DNA of 18,386 bases, taken from contig CAJMSO010000012.1 in assembly GCA_905216075.1 (NCBI GenBank), positions 1 to 18,386 of the forward strand, in the 5' to 3' direction. The notes beneath the pieces are model-generated. The model worked only from the letters and a program-made list of their open reading frames with translations. It had not been told where the DNA came from and did not search any database. Shown here in pieces: positions 6,626-14,573 of the stretch; position 1 is the stretch's first letter; each line of letters starts with the position of its first letter. The translations under genes and the position numbers were made by a program. The stretch comes from an uncultured bacterium (lineage in GTDB: Bacteria; Actinomycetota; Coriobacteriia; Coriobacteriales; Coriobacteriaceae).

Positions 6626-7621
6626 CTATTTGGCGTGCTTGGACGGAGCACTCAGAAAGCGGCCCGTCAAATAGTTCGCCGGGCCGGAAATATCGATCCC
6701 CAGCAGTACGTGTCCCAGCCACAGGAACGCCACGAGCACCAGCAGCGGGATAACGCACGAAGTCACGATCATCACGATGACGCCTTCGATGAGGTCGGTC
6801 ACCTGCTGCACGATCTCGTCGGTCATCTGCTTGGCACCGCTGGTCACCGACGTAACAAGGCTCGAGGCCCCATCAGTCAACTGCTCGAGCACGTTTTTGG
6901 ACTCCGTGGCCTCGGATTTTTTCTTGTTCGATTTTGAGCTGGTCTCGGCTGACTTGTCCGTGGTGTCGGCCGCCTTTTGCTCGGCCGCTTCGATGCTCAC
7001 TCGATACGTTTCGTCGACCTTTTGCGACACCCATACGCTTGCAGGCACCAACGCCATGCCGATCGTGGCGACCACCAGCACGCGAGTCGCCACGCGGCGC
7101 AGGACGGCGCTCGTGCTCCAGCGCCCGTGAATGCCGAGCGACACCGCAAGGAGCACCAGCGCAAACGGGATCAGGATGCCCAGGCCAACCGACCACAAAA
7201 TGGTCAGCAGGTATTTCTCGAGGTAGAGCACGGCAAGCACGATGCCCAAGTTACCCGAAAGCTGCGCGAGCTGCTCGGCAACCGGCGTTCCCGTATCGCC
7301 CGGCAGCGCAGTGATACCCGCAGATAGGGCGACGCACGAGGTCGTGAGCGCCAAAACATTGCCCTTCTTTTGATCGATGACCTCGATGGTGGAGTCCCAA
7401 GTCTTGGTATCGGCGAAATGCGGACGAGCTACAAAGCCCGACAGCAGCGCCAGTACCACGAGCGCAACGATAAAGCCAATCTGCAGCTTTTTGTTTGCGC
7501 ACACGACATCGGACAGACTGGGCTGCAGCTCGGTTACCGTCGTGTGCTCGGTTATCTGGACAGGACGCCCATGAGCCATCTCGTGCGCGTCTCTTTTTTG
7601 TATTGACCCGTTATCCGGCAT
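6626..7621 (-). CDS. Unrecognised multi-spanning membrane protein
   Basis: I do not recognise a family for this 331-residue protein. Hydrophobic segments at about 47-65, 124-139, 141-164, 178-198 and 280-308 predict four or five membrane spans. Between the last two lies a long hydrophilic stretch (about 199-275) rich in Lys, Ser, Thr and Glu, with a helical, coiled-coil-like part (VLEQLTDGASS...TDEIVQQV). There is no signal peptide and no Cys-rich or catalytic motif. The start at 7621 is supported by GAGGAGG 7 nt upstream; a second Met at residue 15 lacks this. It sits between lacA and lacF on the same strand but has its own terminator, so a role in galactoside use is not implied. Confidence 0.8.
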   Translation of the reverse strand: MPDNGSIQKRDAHEMAHGRPVQITEHTTVTELQPSLSDVVCANKKLQIGFIVALVVLALLSGFVARPHFADTKTWDSTIEVIDQKKGNVLALTTSCVALSAGITALPGDTGTPVAEQLAQLSGNLGIVLAVLYLEKYLLTILWSVGLGILIPFALVLLAVSLGIHGRWSTSAVLRRVATRVLVVATIGMALVPASVWVSQKVDETYRVSIEAAEQKAADTTDKSAETSSKSNKKKSEATESKNVLEQLTDGASSLVTSVTSGAKQMTDEIVQQVTDLIEGVIVMIVTSCVIPLLVLVAFLWLGHVLLGIDISGPANYLTGRFLSAPSKHAK

Positions 7622-7714
7622 TTGGATACCTCCTCAGTCCGGGGCTTAATGCGAAAGGAAGTATACCCACCGAGCAAAAAACGAACGGGAAGACGAACAG
7701 AGCGCACCAAGACT

Positions 7715-7805
7715 GTCCCCAATGACTATCTCCGGATGAGTTGCGGTGGAATAGGGATTGTTTTGCGCCCGTCGGCCCCTATTCAGTCCCTATTTCACCG
7801 CAACT
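7715..7805. repeat. REP-like repeat with long inverted repeat
   Basis: The 14-mer GTCCCCAATGACTA (7715-7728), identical to 2841-2854, is followed by a 19-bp inverted repeat (7739-7757 / 7787-7805, starting AGTTGCGGTGG) with a single G-T mismatch around a 29-nt loop. It lies between the start of the membrane protein gene and the lacF terminator and encodes nothing convincing. It could be a REP/MITE remnant or a folded leader; no recognisable transposase accompanies it. Confidence 0.6.
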
Positions 7806-7819
7806 TGGAGGAGGACAGA

Positions 7820-7852
7820 AAAAGCCCTGCCGCGGGTAGCGGCAGAGCTTTT
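7820..7852 (-). terminator. Rho-independent terminator of lacF
   Basis: A 14-bp stem with one wobble pair (7820-7833 / 7839-7852), five-nt loop, is followed on the minus strand by a run of T. The T-G pair exists only in minus-strand RNA (it would be C/A on the other), which fits termination of lacF, whose stop is 28 nt upstream. Confidence 0.85.
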
Positions 7853-7879
7853 GGAAGGGGACTTGGTTGTGAGGGCTCG

Positions 7880-8218
7880 TTAGGCGAGCTTGGCCTCGAG
7901 CTCGGCGATGCGCTTGTAGGCATCGATGGTAAAGCGGGCCTGCTTCTCCAGGATCATAGTGGTCATGAGAGTGTCCTGAGCGTGAGCCATGATGAAGGTC
8001 ATCTCCATCTCGCCACCGCCGGCCTCCTGCGAAAGCAGCTTGGTCTGCGTGTCGTGGGCGCCGATAAGTGCATCGCTGGCATCCTTGTGCAGCTGTTCGG
8101 CCTTCTCAAAATCGCCCTCGCGAGCAGCATCGAGCGCTGCAAGCAGATCGGTCTGGGCGTCACCTGCGTATGCGACAATCTCGAATCCAACCATCGAGAT
8201 TTCTTCTTTGGTTGCCAT
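7880..8218 (-). CDS. lacF: PTS lactose-specific EIIA component
   Basis: Cytoplasmic carrier that takes phosphate from HPr and passes it to the EIIB cysteine of LacE. At 112 aa it matches the lactose/chitobiose EIIA family, which works as a trimer. The phosphorylated histidine is His79 in TFIMAHAQDTLMTT, and Asp82 corresponds to the buried metal-binding Asp at the trimer axis. The start at 8218 follows AAAGGA at 8-nt spacing. It stands alone on the minus strand between two other minus-strand genes, with its own terminator and its own candidate operators. It is the only EIIA in the window although two EIIBC proteins are present, so it may serve both. Confidence 0.95.
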   Translation of the reverse strand: MATKEEISMVGFEIVAYAGDAQTDLLAALDAAREGDFEKAEQLHKDASDALIGAHDTQTKLLSQEAGGGEMEMTFIMAHAQDTLMTTMILEKQARFTIDAYKRIAELEAKLA

Positions 8219-8300
8219 ATTGCGTTCCTTTCACATATGAACCAATGGAGAGCATCGCGTCCGGGCATACGCGCTGCGTTCTGTATGACAGAAACAATAA

Positions 8301-8320
8301 CATTCAAACAAAAAAGAACA
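8301..8320 (-). promoter_or_regulatory. Direct-repeat operator candidate, lacF (proximal)
   Basis: Minus-strand decamers TGTTCTTTTT and TGTTTGAATG are phased 10 bp apart, 83 nt upstream of the lacF start, within an AT-rich patch. They resemble the repeats before lacA, so one regulator may bind both. Confidence 0.45.
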
Positions 8321-8381
8321 GCGCAAAACGTGATTTCGAGCTATGAACGGTCGCTTTTCGCCCGTGAACGGTTTTTAAACC

Positions 8382-8401
8382 AATCTGAACAATATCGAAC
8401 A
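8382..8401 (-). promoter_or_regulatory. Direct-repeat operator candidate, lacF (distal)
   Basis: Minus-strand decamers TGTTCGATAT and TGTTCAGATT match the lacA pair TGTTCGAATG and TGTTCAAATA at most positions with the same 10-bp phase. Two more CCGTTCA half-sites lie between this and the proximal site. Shared control of lacA and lacF by a DeoR-type regulator is inferred. Confidence 0.5.
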
Positions 8402-8433
8402 CAATTAGCGGCAACCCAAACAGACCTGCGCCC

Positions 8434-9438
8434 CTAGCGTACATCGCGCACCGTATCGCCCTCGACGAGCACGCCCGGAAACAGCATGTGCTCCACACCG
8501 GGCGCAACGCCCTCGGCGCCGGCAATCTTGTCGACCGCCCACATGCCGACGCGCTTGTTGTCAAAGCGCACCGTGGTCAGGCGACGGTCGGGCACGATAT
8601 CGCCCAGGCTGTCATCAACACCCACCACACTCACGTCCTCGGGCACGCGCTTTCCGCGCGACTCGAGCCCGCGAATGCAGCCGTAGGCCATGGCGTCGTT
8701 GGAAGCATAAATGGCCGTACAGGTCGGATCATCCGCCAGGGCCTGACCTGCGGCATATCCGCTCTGCGCCGTCCAATCGCCACGGATAAGTCGCGGTGGC
8801 TCAATGCCATGCGCGCGCAATGTCTCGCGCCAGCCTTCCTCGCGCCGCATGCCCGAAAGCGAGCGCTCGGGACACGAGATAAAGTGCACGGTCTTGTGCC
8901 CCCGCTCCAGCAAGTACTCGACCACCTGGCGCGAGCAATCGAACTGGTCGTTATCGACCGTTGAACAGAGCGGGTGCTCCAACATCGTAACGAGCACCGT
9001 CTGCATGCCGGGCAGCGGCTCAAAAGTGCCAAAGTCTGCCGGCATGCGATTCATGATCACAACCATACCGTCCACTGGCAGTGCGCTCATGCGCGACGAT
9101 GCGCTCTCGAGGGTATACGGATGCCCGTCTACTTTAGTGAGGGTGATGGCATAGCCGTGCTTATCGGCCGCGGCGGCAAAGCCCTCCATACGGTCGAGAT
9201 TGCCGGTGCCGGTAATGTTGAACATGGCGACGCCGACGGTCTTAAACTTACCGCGGCGCAGCGATCGACCGGCAAAATTGGGGCGATACCCCAGCTCGCG
9301 CATGGCGGCACGCACGCGTTCCTTGGTCTCGGGGCGCACGCTGGGCGAATCGTGCACGGTGCGCGAGACCGTCTGCTCCGAGACGCCCGCGAGACGCGCC
9401 ACATCCTTAACGGATACCGATTTTTTAACAGCGGCCAT
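8434..9438 (-). CDS. LacI-family transcriptional regulator 1
   Basis: A 334-aa sugar-responsive repressor, divergent from lacE1-lacG1. The N-terminal helix-turn-helix (about 9-28, VSVKDVARLAGVSEQTVSRT) is followed by the hinge YRPNFAGRSLRRG (51-63), then a periplasmic-binding-protein-like effector domain to the C-terminus. The start at 9438 is upstream of the HTH as usual, though its ribosome site is weak. A candidate operator (9453-9469) lies just in front of its start and two more near lacE1, suggesting autoregulation and control of lacE1G1. The inducer is probably a galactoside or its phosphate, by context only. Confidence 0.93.
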   Translation of the reverse strand: MAAVKKSVSVKDVARLAGVSEQTVSRTVHDSPSVRPETKERVRAAMRELGYRPNFAGRSLRRGKFKTVGVAMFNITGTGNLDRMEGFAAAADKHGYAITLTKVDGHPYTLESASSRMSALPVDGMVVIMNRMPADFGTFEPLPGMQTVLVTMLEHPLCSTVDNDQFDCSRQVVEYLLERGHKTVHFISCPERSLSGMRREEGWRETLRAHGIEPPRLIRGDWTAQSGYAAGQALADDPTCTAIYASNDAMAYGCIRGLESRGKRVPEDVSVVGVDDSLGDIVPDRRLTTVRFDNKRVGMWAVDKIAGAEGVAPGVEHMLFPGVLVEGDTVRDVR

Positions 9439-9452
9439 AGGTCGATCTTTCT

Positions 9453-9469
9453 ATGTCAACGATGCCATT
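9453..9469. promoter_or_regulatory. LacI-type operator O3, by regulator 1 start
   Basis: ATGTCAACGATGCCATT differs at two of 17 positions from the site at 9598-9614 (ATGTTAACGTTGCCATT) and has the central CG typical of LacI-family operators. It lies about 20 nt upstream of the regulator 1 start, where binding would block its own expression. Confidence 0.55.
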
Positions 9470-9595
9470 GATGGCACCTTGCGCAGTCATTTTTACCGCC
9501 TTCAAGTATATCCAACGCCTCCCCCACCATACGCTCACCACCCAAAACCTACCGTTCACCGACATTTTTGCTTCCCCAAACGGCTTTTGTCGACC

Positions 9596-9614
9596 AAATG
9601 TTAACGTTGCCATT
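9596..9614. promoter_or_regulatory. LacI-type operator O1 in lacE1 upstream region
   Basis: AAATGTTAACGTTGCCATT. Its reverse complement matches the site at 9715-9736 at almost every position. The centre is the CG at 9605-9606. Two near-identical inverted sites in a divergent intergenic region are best explained as operators. Confidence 0.65.
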
Positions 9615-9714
9615 GTGCAAACACAGAGCCACCGGGCGGCTCAAACGTTTACGCGTAAGGAATCGACGGTTCGCAGGCACAGGAACCACCGGTTCGCTTC
9701 TTTTTTTGTGTCAC

Positions 9715-9736
9715 AAAATGGCAACGTCAACATTTT
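9715..9736. promoter_or_regulatory. LacI-type operator O2 close to lacE1
   Basis: An AAAATG...CATTTT palindrome around GCAACGTCAA, 60 nt upstream of the lacE1 start. It is the inverted counterpart of the 9596-9614 site (AATGGCAACGTTAACATT versus AATGGCAACGTCAACATT), with centres 120 bp apart, so looping between the two is possible. The remaining 9439-9795 intergenic DNA shows no gene. Confidence 0.65.
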
Positions 9737-9795
9737 GGCAACCGAAAGTCAAAAGCTACCATCGTTGCTAACCCACCGACTCTTAGGAGCATTGC

Positions 9796-11559
9796 ATGGA
9801 GCAACTCATCGCCATCATCGAAAAGGGCCAGCCCTTTTTCAACGCGATCGCCCGCAACAAGTACCTCAAGGCGATCCGCGACGGCTTTATCTCCGTCATC
9901 CCCATCATCATCTTCTCGTCCATCTTCTGCCTGGTAGCCTCGGTCCCCAACATCTGGGGTTTCTACTGGCCCGATGACATCAACAACGCCCTGTGGAAGT
10001 GCTACAACTACTCCATGGGCATCCTGGCCATCGCCTGCGCCGCCACCACGGCCAAGCACTTCGCCGACGCTCAGAACCGCGATCTGCCCAAGAACAACCA
10101 GATCAACTTCATCTCGTGCATGTGCGCGGCCATCATCGGCTTCTTGCTCCTTTCGAGCGACACGATCGCCACGGACGCCGCCAGCGGTTTCAACACCACC
10201 TACCTTGGTTCCAAGGGCCTGCTGACCGCTTTCATCGCTGCGTTTGTGACTGGCATCATCTACAAGTTCTTCATTAAGCGCAACATCACCGTCAAGATGC
10301 CCGAGCAGGTTCCGCCCAACATCTCGCAGACCTTTAAGGACATCATCCCCTTCTCCGTCTGCATCACCGTCTTTTGGGTTTTTGACATCGTCTTCCGCGC
10401 TGCTTTTGGCTTCTGCTTTGCCCAGGGTGTCATCCAGGTGTTCCAGCCCCTGTTCACCGCTGCCGATGGCTACATCGGCCTCGCTGTGATCTACGGCGCC
10501 ATGAGCCTCTTCTGGTTCGTGGGCGTCCACGGCCCCTCAATCGTCGAGCCCGCCATCGCCGCCGCTCTCGTTGCCAACATGACCGACAACCTGGCTGCGT
10601 TCCAGGCCGGCCAGCACGCTTCCGCTGTCCTGACCCAGGGTGCCCAGTACTTCGTCGTCTGCATGGGCGGCACCGGCGCCACGCTCGTCCTGGTCTTTAT
10701 GTTCTGCTTCCTGGCCAAGTCTCAGGAGATGCGCGCCGTCGGTAAGGCCGCCATCGTCCCCGTCTGCTTTGCCGTCAACGAGCCGCTGCTGTTCGCCGCG
10801 CCCATCGTACTCAACCCCGTCTTCTTTGTCCCGTTTGTCTTTGCCCCGATCGCCAACATCTGGATCCTCAAGATCTTTATCGACTTCTTGGGCATGAACG
10901 GCTTTATGTACACCCTGCCTTGGACCGTCCCCGGCCCCATCGGCACCATCATGGGCCTGGGCTTCCAGCCGCTCGCCTTTGTGATGCTCGCCCTTATCCT
11001 GGTCGTCGACTTCGTTCTGTACTATCCGTTCTTCCGTGCCTATGACGCCCAGAAGTGCGCCGAGGAGGCCGAGATTTCCCAGGAGGAGCTCGCAGCCAAG
11101 AACGCCGAGAAGGCCGCTAAGCTCAACGATGCCTTCCAGGGCAAGGCTGACGCCAAGAGCGTTGCCGCCGGCGCTGCTGCCGAGGCCGTGAAGTCCGACG
11201 TCGCTCCCGCCGCCACCGAGGCAACGACCGCCAGCGACCTCAACGGCAAGCGCGTGCTCGTGCTCTGCCAGGGCGGCGGAACCTCGGGGCTGCTCGCCAA
11301 CGCACTGGCCAAGGCTGCCAAGGAGCGCGGCATCGATCTTGAAACCGCTGCCGAGGCATATGGCAACCACGTCGACATGCTCCCCGACTTTGATCTGGTC
11401 GTCCTGGCCCCGCAGGCTGCCAGCTACCTGGCCGACCTGCAGAAAGACTGCGAGCGCGTGGGCAACAAGTGCGTCGCCTGCCGCGGCAAGCAATACATCG
11501 AGCTCTCCCAGAACGGCGATAAGTCTCTCGCCTTCGTCTCCGAACAACTTTCGAAGTAA
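9796..11559 (+). CDS. lacE: PTS lactose-type EIICB component (LacE1)
   Basis: Membrane permease that imports and phosphorylates lactose or a related beta-galactoside at C6. Residues 1-413 form the EIIC channel, starting MEQLIAIIEKGQPFFNAIARN as in LacE; His245 in GVHGPSIVEPA and Glu329 in VNEPLLFAAP are the conserved sugar-site motifs. A hydrophilic, Ala/Lys/Glu-rich linker (about 416-482) leads to the EIIB domain, whose phosphorylated residue is Cys491 in VLVLCQGGGTSG. The 587-aa length is as expected for EIICB-Lac. The start has TAGGAG 7 nt upstream. It is first of the lacE1-lacG1 operon under LacI-type sites. Specificity for lactose over cellobiose rests on LacE likeness and the lacG neighbour. 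Confidence 0.93.
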   Translation: MEQLIAIIEKGQPFFNAIARNKYLKAIRDGFISVIPIIIFSSIFCLVASVPNIWGFYWPDDINNALWKCYNYSMGILAIACAATTAKHFADAQNRDLPKNNQINFISCMCAAIIGFLLLSSDTIATDAASGFNTTYLGSKGLLTAFIAAFVTGIIYKFFIKRNITVKMPEQVPPNISQTFKDIIPFSVCITVFWVFDIVFRAAFGFCFAQGVIQVFQPLFTAADGYIGLAVIYGAMSLFWFVGVHGPSIVEPAIAAALVANMTDNLAAFQAGQHASAVLTQGAQYFVVCMGGTGATLVLVFMFCFLAKSQEMRAVGKAAIVPVCFAVNEPLLFAAPIVLNPVFFVPFVFAPIANIWILKIFIDFLGMNGFMYTLPWTVPGPIGTIMGLGFQPLAFVMLALILVVDFVLYYPFFRAYDAQKCAEEAEISQEELAAKNAEKAAKLNDAFQGKADAKSVAAGAAAEAVKSDVAPAATEATTASDLNGKRVLVLCQGGGTSGLLANALAKAAKERGIDLETAAEAYGNHVDMLPDFDLVVLAPQAASYLADLQKDCERVGNKCVACRGKQYIELSQNGDKSLAFVSEQLSK

Positions 11560-11568
11560 GTAACGCCC

Positions 11569-11602
11569 AGGGCCAGCCGACCATCCAAGACCGGCTGGCC
11601 CT
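11569..11602 (+). other. Intercistronic hairpin lacE1-lacG1
   Basis: AGGGCCAGCC / GGCTGGCCCT form a perfect 10-bp stem 9 nt after the lacE1 stop, with only a weak T-rich tail (CTTCGATTT). It could protect the lacE1 message or act as a leaky terminator lowering lacG1 expression. Confidence 0.55.
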
Positions 11603-11625
11603 TCGATTTAGACGATTGGATCATC

Positions 11626-13065
11626 ATGTCCGTTAACCCTGTTAGCGTCACCAACCCGCCCGCGCAGTTTCCCGAGGACTTTGTCTTTGGCGGCGCCACT
11701 GCTGCCTACCAGGTAGAGGGCGAGACCCGTACCCACGGTAAGGGCAAGGTCGCCTGGGACGACTTCCTGGAGGCCCAGGGGCGCTTCTCCCCCGATCCCG
11801 CTTCGGACTTCTACAACCAGTACCCCGTCGATTTGGAGCTGTGCGAGGAGTTTGGCATCAACGGCATTCGCCTCTCCATCGCCTGGAGCCGCATCTTCCC
11901 CAACGGCACCGGCAAGATCAACCCCGAGGGTGTCCAGTTCTACCACGACCTCTTCGCCGAGTGCCATAAGCACCATGTTGAGCCGTTCGTCACGCTGCAT
12001 CACTTTGACACGCCGCTTCCCCTCTTTGAGAAGGGCGACTTCCTCAACCGCGAGACCATCGATGCCTTTGTGGACTTTGCCACCTTCTGCTTTAAGGAGT
12101 ACGCCGACCAGGTGACCTACTGGTTCACTTTTAACGAGATCTGGGCCGACGCCTCCAACACCTACATCGAGGGCACCTTCCCCGGTGGCGTCAAGGCACA
12201 TCTTGCCGAGGCCTTCCAGTGCGAGCACAACATGATGCTCGCCCACGCCAAGGCAGTGCTGGCCTTCCACAACGGCGGTTTTAAGGGCAAGATCGGCGTC
12301 ATTCAGTCGTTGGAGTTCAAGTACCCGCTCAACGAGAACGACCCCGCCGATATCAAGGCCGCCAACAACGAGCACGTGCTGCAAAACCAGTTCTTGCTCG
12401 ACGCCACCTTCCGCGGCGACTACGCGCCCGACACCCTCGAGTGCGCCAACCGCCTGGCCGCCGTCTCGGGCGGCACCATCGAGATCTTGGACGAGGATCT
12501 GGAAATCATGCGCGAGGCCGCGCTCTACAACGACTACCTGGGCGTTAACAACTATCAGTGCCGTTTTTTGAAGGCTTACGATGGCGAGAACGACCTGCAC
12601 CACAACGGTACGGGCGAGAAGGGCACCGGCCGCTGGCGCGTCAAGGGCATTGGCGAGCACGTGAACAAGCCCGGCATCCCCACCACCGACTGGGACTGGA
12701 TCATCTATCCCGAGGGTCTGTTCGATCTGCTCGTCTACATTAAGCAGCGCTACCCCAACTACAAGCAGATCTTCATCACCGAGAACGGCATGGGCTACAA
12801 GGACCCCTACAAGGACGGTTTTGTGGACGACCAGCCGCGCATCGACTACATCGAGCAGCACCTGCGCTGGTTGCTCAAGGCCATGGAGGTGGGCGTCAAC
12901 GTGGGCGGCTACTTCCTGTGGAGTCTGCAGGATCAGTTCTCCTGGACCAATGGCTACAACAAGCGTTACGGCTTCTTTTACGTTGACTTTGAAACCCAGA
13001 AGCGCACGCCCAAGGCAAGCGCCTACTGGTACAAGCACGTGGCGCAGACCCGTCGTCTGGACTAG
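11626..13065 (+). CDS. lacG: 6-phospho-beta-galactosidase 1 (GH1)
   Basis: Hydrolyses lactose-6-phosphate to glucose and galactose-6-phosphate in the cytoplasm. The 479-aa glycoside hydrolase family 1 protein has the acid/base Glu171 in WFTFNEI and the nucleophile Glu386 in ITENGMG. The phosphate-binding triad Ser439, Lys446, Tyr448 (FSWTNGYNKRYG) sits at a constant offset of 11 from the Lactococcus LacG residues as I recall them (160, 375, 428, 435, 437). Trp440 after the Ser is the residue associated with galacto- rather than gluco-specificity. It lies 66 nt after lacE1 in the same operon. The ribosome site before ATG 11626 is weak (GGA only), so translation may lean on coupling. Confidence 0.94.
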   Translation: MSVNPVSVTNPPAQFPEDFVFGGATAAYQVEGETRTHGKGKVAWDDFLEAQGRFSPDPASDFYNQYPVDLELCEEFGINGIRLSIAWSRIFPNGTGKINPEGVQFYHDLFAECHKHHVEPFVTLHHFDTPLPLFEKGDFLNRETIDAFVDFATFCFKEYADQVTYWFTFNEIWADASNTYIEGTFPGGVKAHLAEAFQCEHNMMLAHAKAVLAFHNGGFKGKIGVIQSLEFKYPLNENDPADIKAANNEHVLQNQFLLDATFRGDYAPDTLECANRLAAVSGGTIEILDEDLEIMREAALYNDYLGVNNYQCRFLKAYDGENDLHHNGTGEKGTGRWRVKGIGEHVNKPGIPTTDWDWIIYPEGLFDLLVYIKQRYPNYKQIFITENGMGYKDPYKDGFVDDQPRIDYIEQHLRWLLKAMEVGVNVGGYFLWSLQDQFSWTNGYNKRYGFFYVDFETQKRTPKASAYWYKHVAQTRRLD

Positions 13066-13111
13066 TGGCTGGCGGGGTTGCCCGCTCACACAACCTGTCC
13101 CCATTTCTCAG

Positions 13112-13160
13112 CCGGGGGCGGCACGTCACACGGCGCGCCGCCCCCGGTCTTTTTGTTTTT
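13112..13160 (+). terminator. Terminator of lacE1-lacG1
   Basis: An 11-bp perfect stem CCGGGGGCGGC / GCCGCCCCCGG (13112-13122 / 13137-13147) is followed by TCTTTTTGTTTTT, 46 nt after the lacG1 stop. Confidence 0.92.
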
Positions 13161-13176
13161 GGGCTGGTCGGGAGCC

Positions 13177-13312
13177 GTTTGTCTCGATCTGTAACATCTA
13201 GCCGAGTTTTTTGGTCCTAGCTGTTACAGATTGAGACGAACAGGATTGCTCTTTCCGAAGAATCTAAATCTGTAACACGTAGCCCGCTTTTGACCGTCTA
13301 CCTGTTACAAAT
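13177..13312. repeat. Tandem double-hairpin repeat, block 1
   Basis: There are two successive palindromes. The first has 25-nt arms (13177-13201 / 13217-13241) with three non-Watson-Crick positions, two of them wobbles, around CCGAGTTTTTTGGTC. The second (13268-13282 / 13298-13312) shares the core ATCTGTAACA / TGTTACA.AT with loop CTTTTGACC. The same two-hairpin block recurs at 18183-18327. It lies between convergent lacG1 and LacI regulator 2. It may be a REP-type element or bidirectional transcription barrier; no protein is encoded. Confidence 0.7.
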
Positions 13313-13332
13313 CGAGACAAACGGAGTAGGAC

Positions 13333-14361
13333 CTAACCCCGTATGTCCCTAACAGTCGAGCGTTCGACCAGCGTACTCGGCACATGAATCGCCTCGATAG
13401 ACGAGCTCTCTCCAATCGCCGCCTCAAACGCAAGCTTACCGACACCGCGCAAATCAAATCGCAGCGTCGTCAGCCGATTGTGAGGAACAAGTCCCTCGAG
13501 TGCGTCGTCGATACCAACCACGCTCACGTCGTCGGGCACGGACAGGCCCGCGTTCTCGAGCGCGGCGATAACACCCAGCGCCATCTGGTCATTTGCCGCA
13601 AGCACGGCAGTCGGCGCCTGCGACCCGCCGGCAAGCACCTCGGCCGCAATCCGCTCGCCCATGGCGTACCCACTGTCCGCACTCCAATCGCCACGCAGCA
13701 TCGGAGCGGCATCGACATGAGCACGACCCAGCGTATCGCGCCAACCGGCCTCACGAAAACGCGAGGAAATCGAGTTTTCCGGACCCGCCACAAACCGCAT
13801 ATTCGAGTGGCCATGTTCCAGCAGATAATTGGTCAACAGCTCGCACGAACCATACTGGTCGGAGTCGATCGTCGTGCAGCGCGGATGCGCATACATGGAC
13901 AGGATGACCGTTCGCACTCCCGGCTGGGGAACAAACTCCTCAAAATCGGGAGCCATGCGGTTCATGTTGAGAATCATGCCGTCGACGGGTCGCTCGACCA
14001 TGCGGCGCGAGGCATCGGCAAGTGCATAGGGCTTGTCGCCGCCCATCTCGATCATAGTGACGGCAAAATCGTGCTCGCGCGCCGCTTGCATGATACCCTC
14101 GAGCGTCGCCAGGTTACCGACACGTGTGATGTTGTACATGCACAGGCCAATAGAACGATACGACCCGCCGCGCAACGCCGTTCCAGCAAAATTGGGACGA
14201 AAGCCCAGCTCTTCCATGGCGGCCAGCACACGCTTGCGCGTCTTTTCCGTCACGTTGGGCATACCGTTGACCACGCGAGACACAGTCTGGCGGCTCACGC
14301 CAGCGAGCGCCGCAACCTCTGCCGCGCTCGCCGAACGACCATTCCTTGTCTGCTGAGCCAT
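13333..14361 (-). CDS. LacI-family transcriptional regulator 2
   Basis: A 342-aa paralogue of regulator 1, divergent from lacG2-lacE2. Helix-turn-helix at about 12-31 (SAAEVAALAGVSRQTVSRVV), hinge FRPNFAGTALRGG (54-66), then the effector domain. In the recognition helix Arg replaces the Glu found in regulator 1 (SRQT against SEQT), in keeping with its different operator half-site. The start is uncertain: ATG 14361 is favoured by family length, but GTG 14370 has a better-spaced AGCAGG and an open frame reaches ATG 14418. Candidate operators lie at 14422-14438, 14553-14571 and 14574-14596. Confidence 0.9.
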   Translation of the reverse strand: MAQQTRNGRSASAAEVAALAGVSRQTVSRVVNGMPNVTEKTRKRVLAAMEELGFRPNFAGTALRGGSYRSIGLCMYNITRVGNLATLEGIMQAAREHDFAVTMIEMGGDKPYALADASRRMVERPVDGMILNMNRMAPDFEEFVPQPGVRTVILSMYAHPRCTTIDSDQYGSCELLTNYLLEHGHSNMRFVAGPENSISSRFREAGWRDTLGRAHVDAAPMLRGDWSADSGYAMGERIAAEVLAGGSQAPTAVLAANDQMALGVIAALENAGLSVPDDVSVVGIDDALEGLVPHNRLTTLRFDLRGVGKLAFEAAIGESSSIEAIHVPSTLVERSTVRDIRG

Positions 14362-14421
14362 GCCTTCCACGCCAACCTGCTTCCCAACTATTCCCCGCGC
14401 CCATGGCGCATCGTACATACA

Positions 14422-14438
14422 TTGATAACGTGCTCATG
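14422..14438. promoter_or_regulatory. LacI-type operator by regulator 2 start
   Basis: TTGATAACGTGCTCATG shares the ..AACGTGCTCAT core with the two sites before lacG2. It lies about 60 nt upstream of the regulator 2 start, where it could mediate autoregulation. Confidence 0.5.
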
Positions 14439-14552
14439 ATACCCGAGCCATATACCACAACATGAAAACTTCTGTCAATCAAAACCGCTTACCGAACAAA
14501 TACAACCGTTCGCGGCTGTTTGAAGTTGTTTTGTTTCTATACATCCCAGCCG

Positions 14553-14571
14553 GATGTTAACGTGCTTATTG
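14553..14571. promoter_or_regulatory. LacI-type operator, lacG2 distal
   Basis: GATGTTAACGTGCTTATTG, centre CG at 14561-14562. Its neighbour at 14574-14596 is a near copy whose centre is 22 bp away, about two helical turns, so the two sites face the same side of the DNA. Confidence 0.6.
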
Positions 14572-14573
14572 TC

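Noticed and set aside
7622..8437. Plus-strand open frame of 271 codons spanning the REP-like repeat and lacF
   Set aside because: It runs through an inverted repeat, the lacF terminator and the antisense of lacF, has no recognisable domain, and has no credible ribosome site.
13177..13312. Possible CRISPR array in the tandem palindromes
   Set aside because: There are only two imperfect palindromic units, with no constant repeat, uniform spacers or cas genes. They are better described as a paired hairpin repeat.
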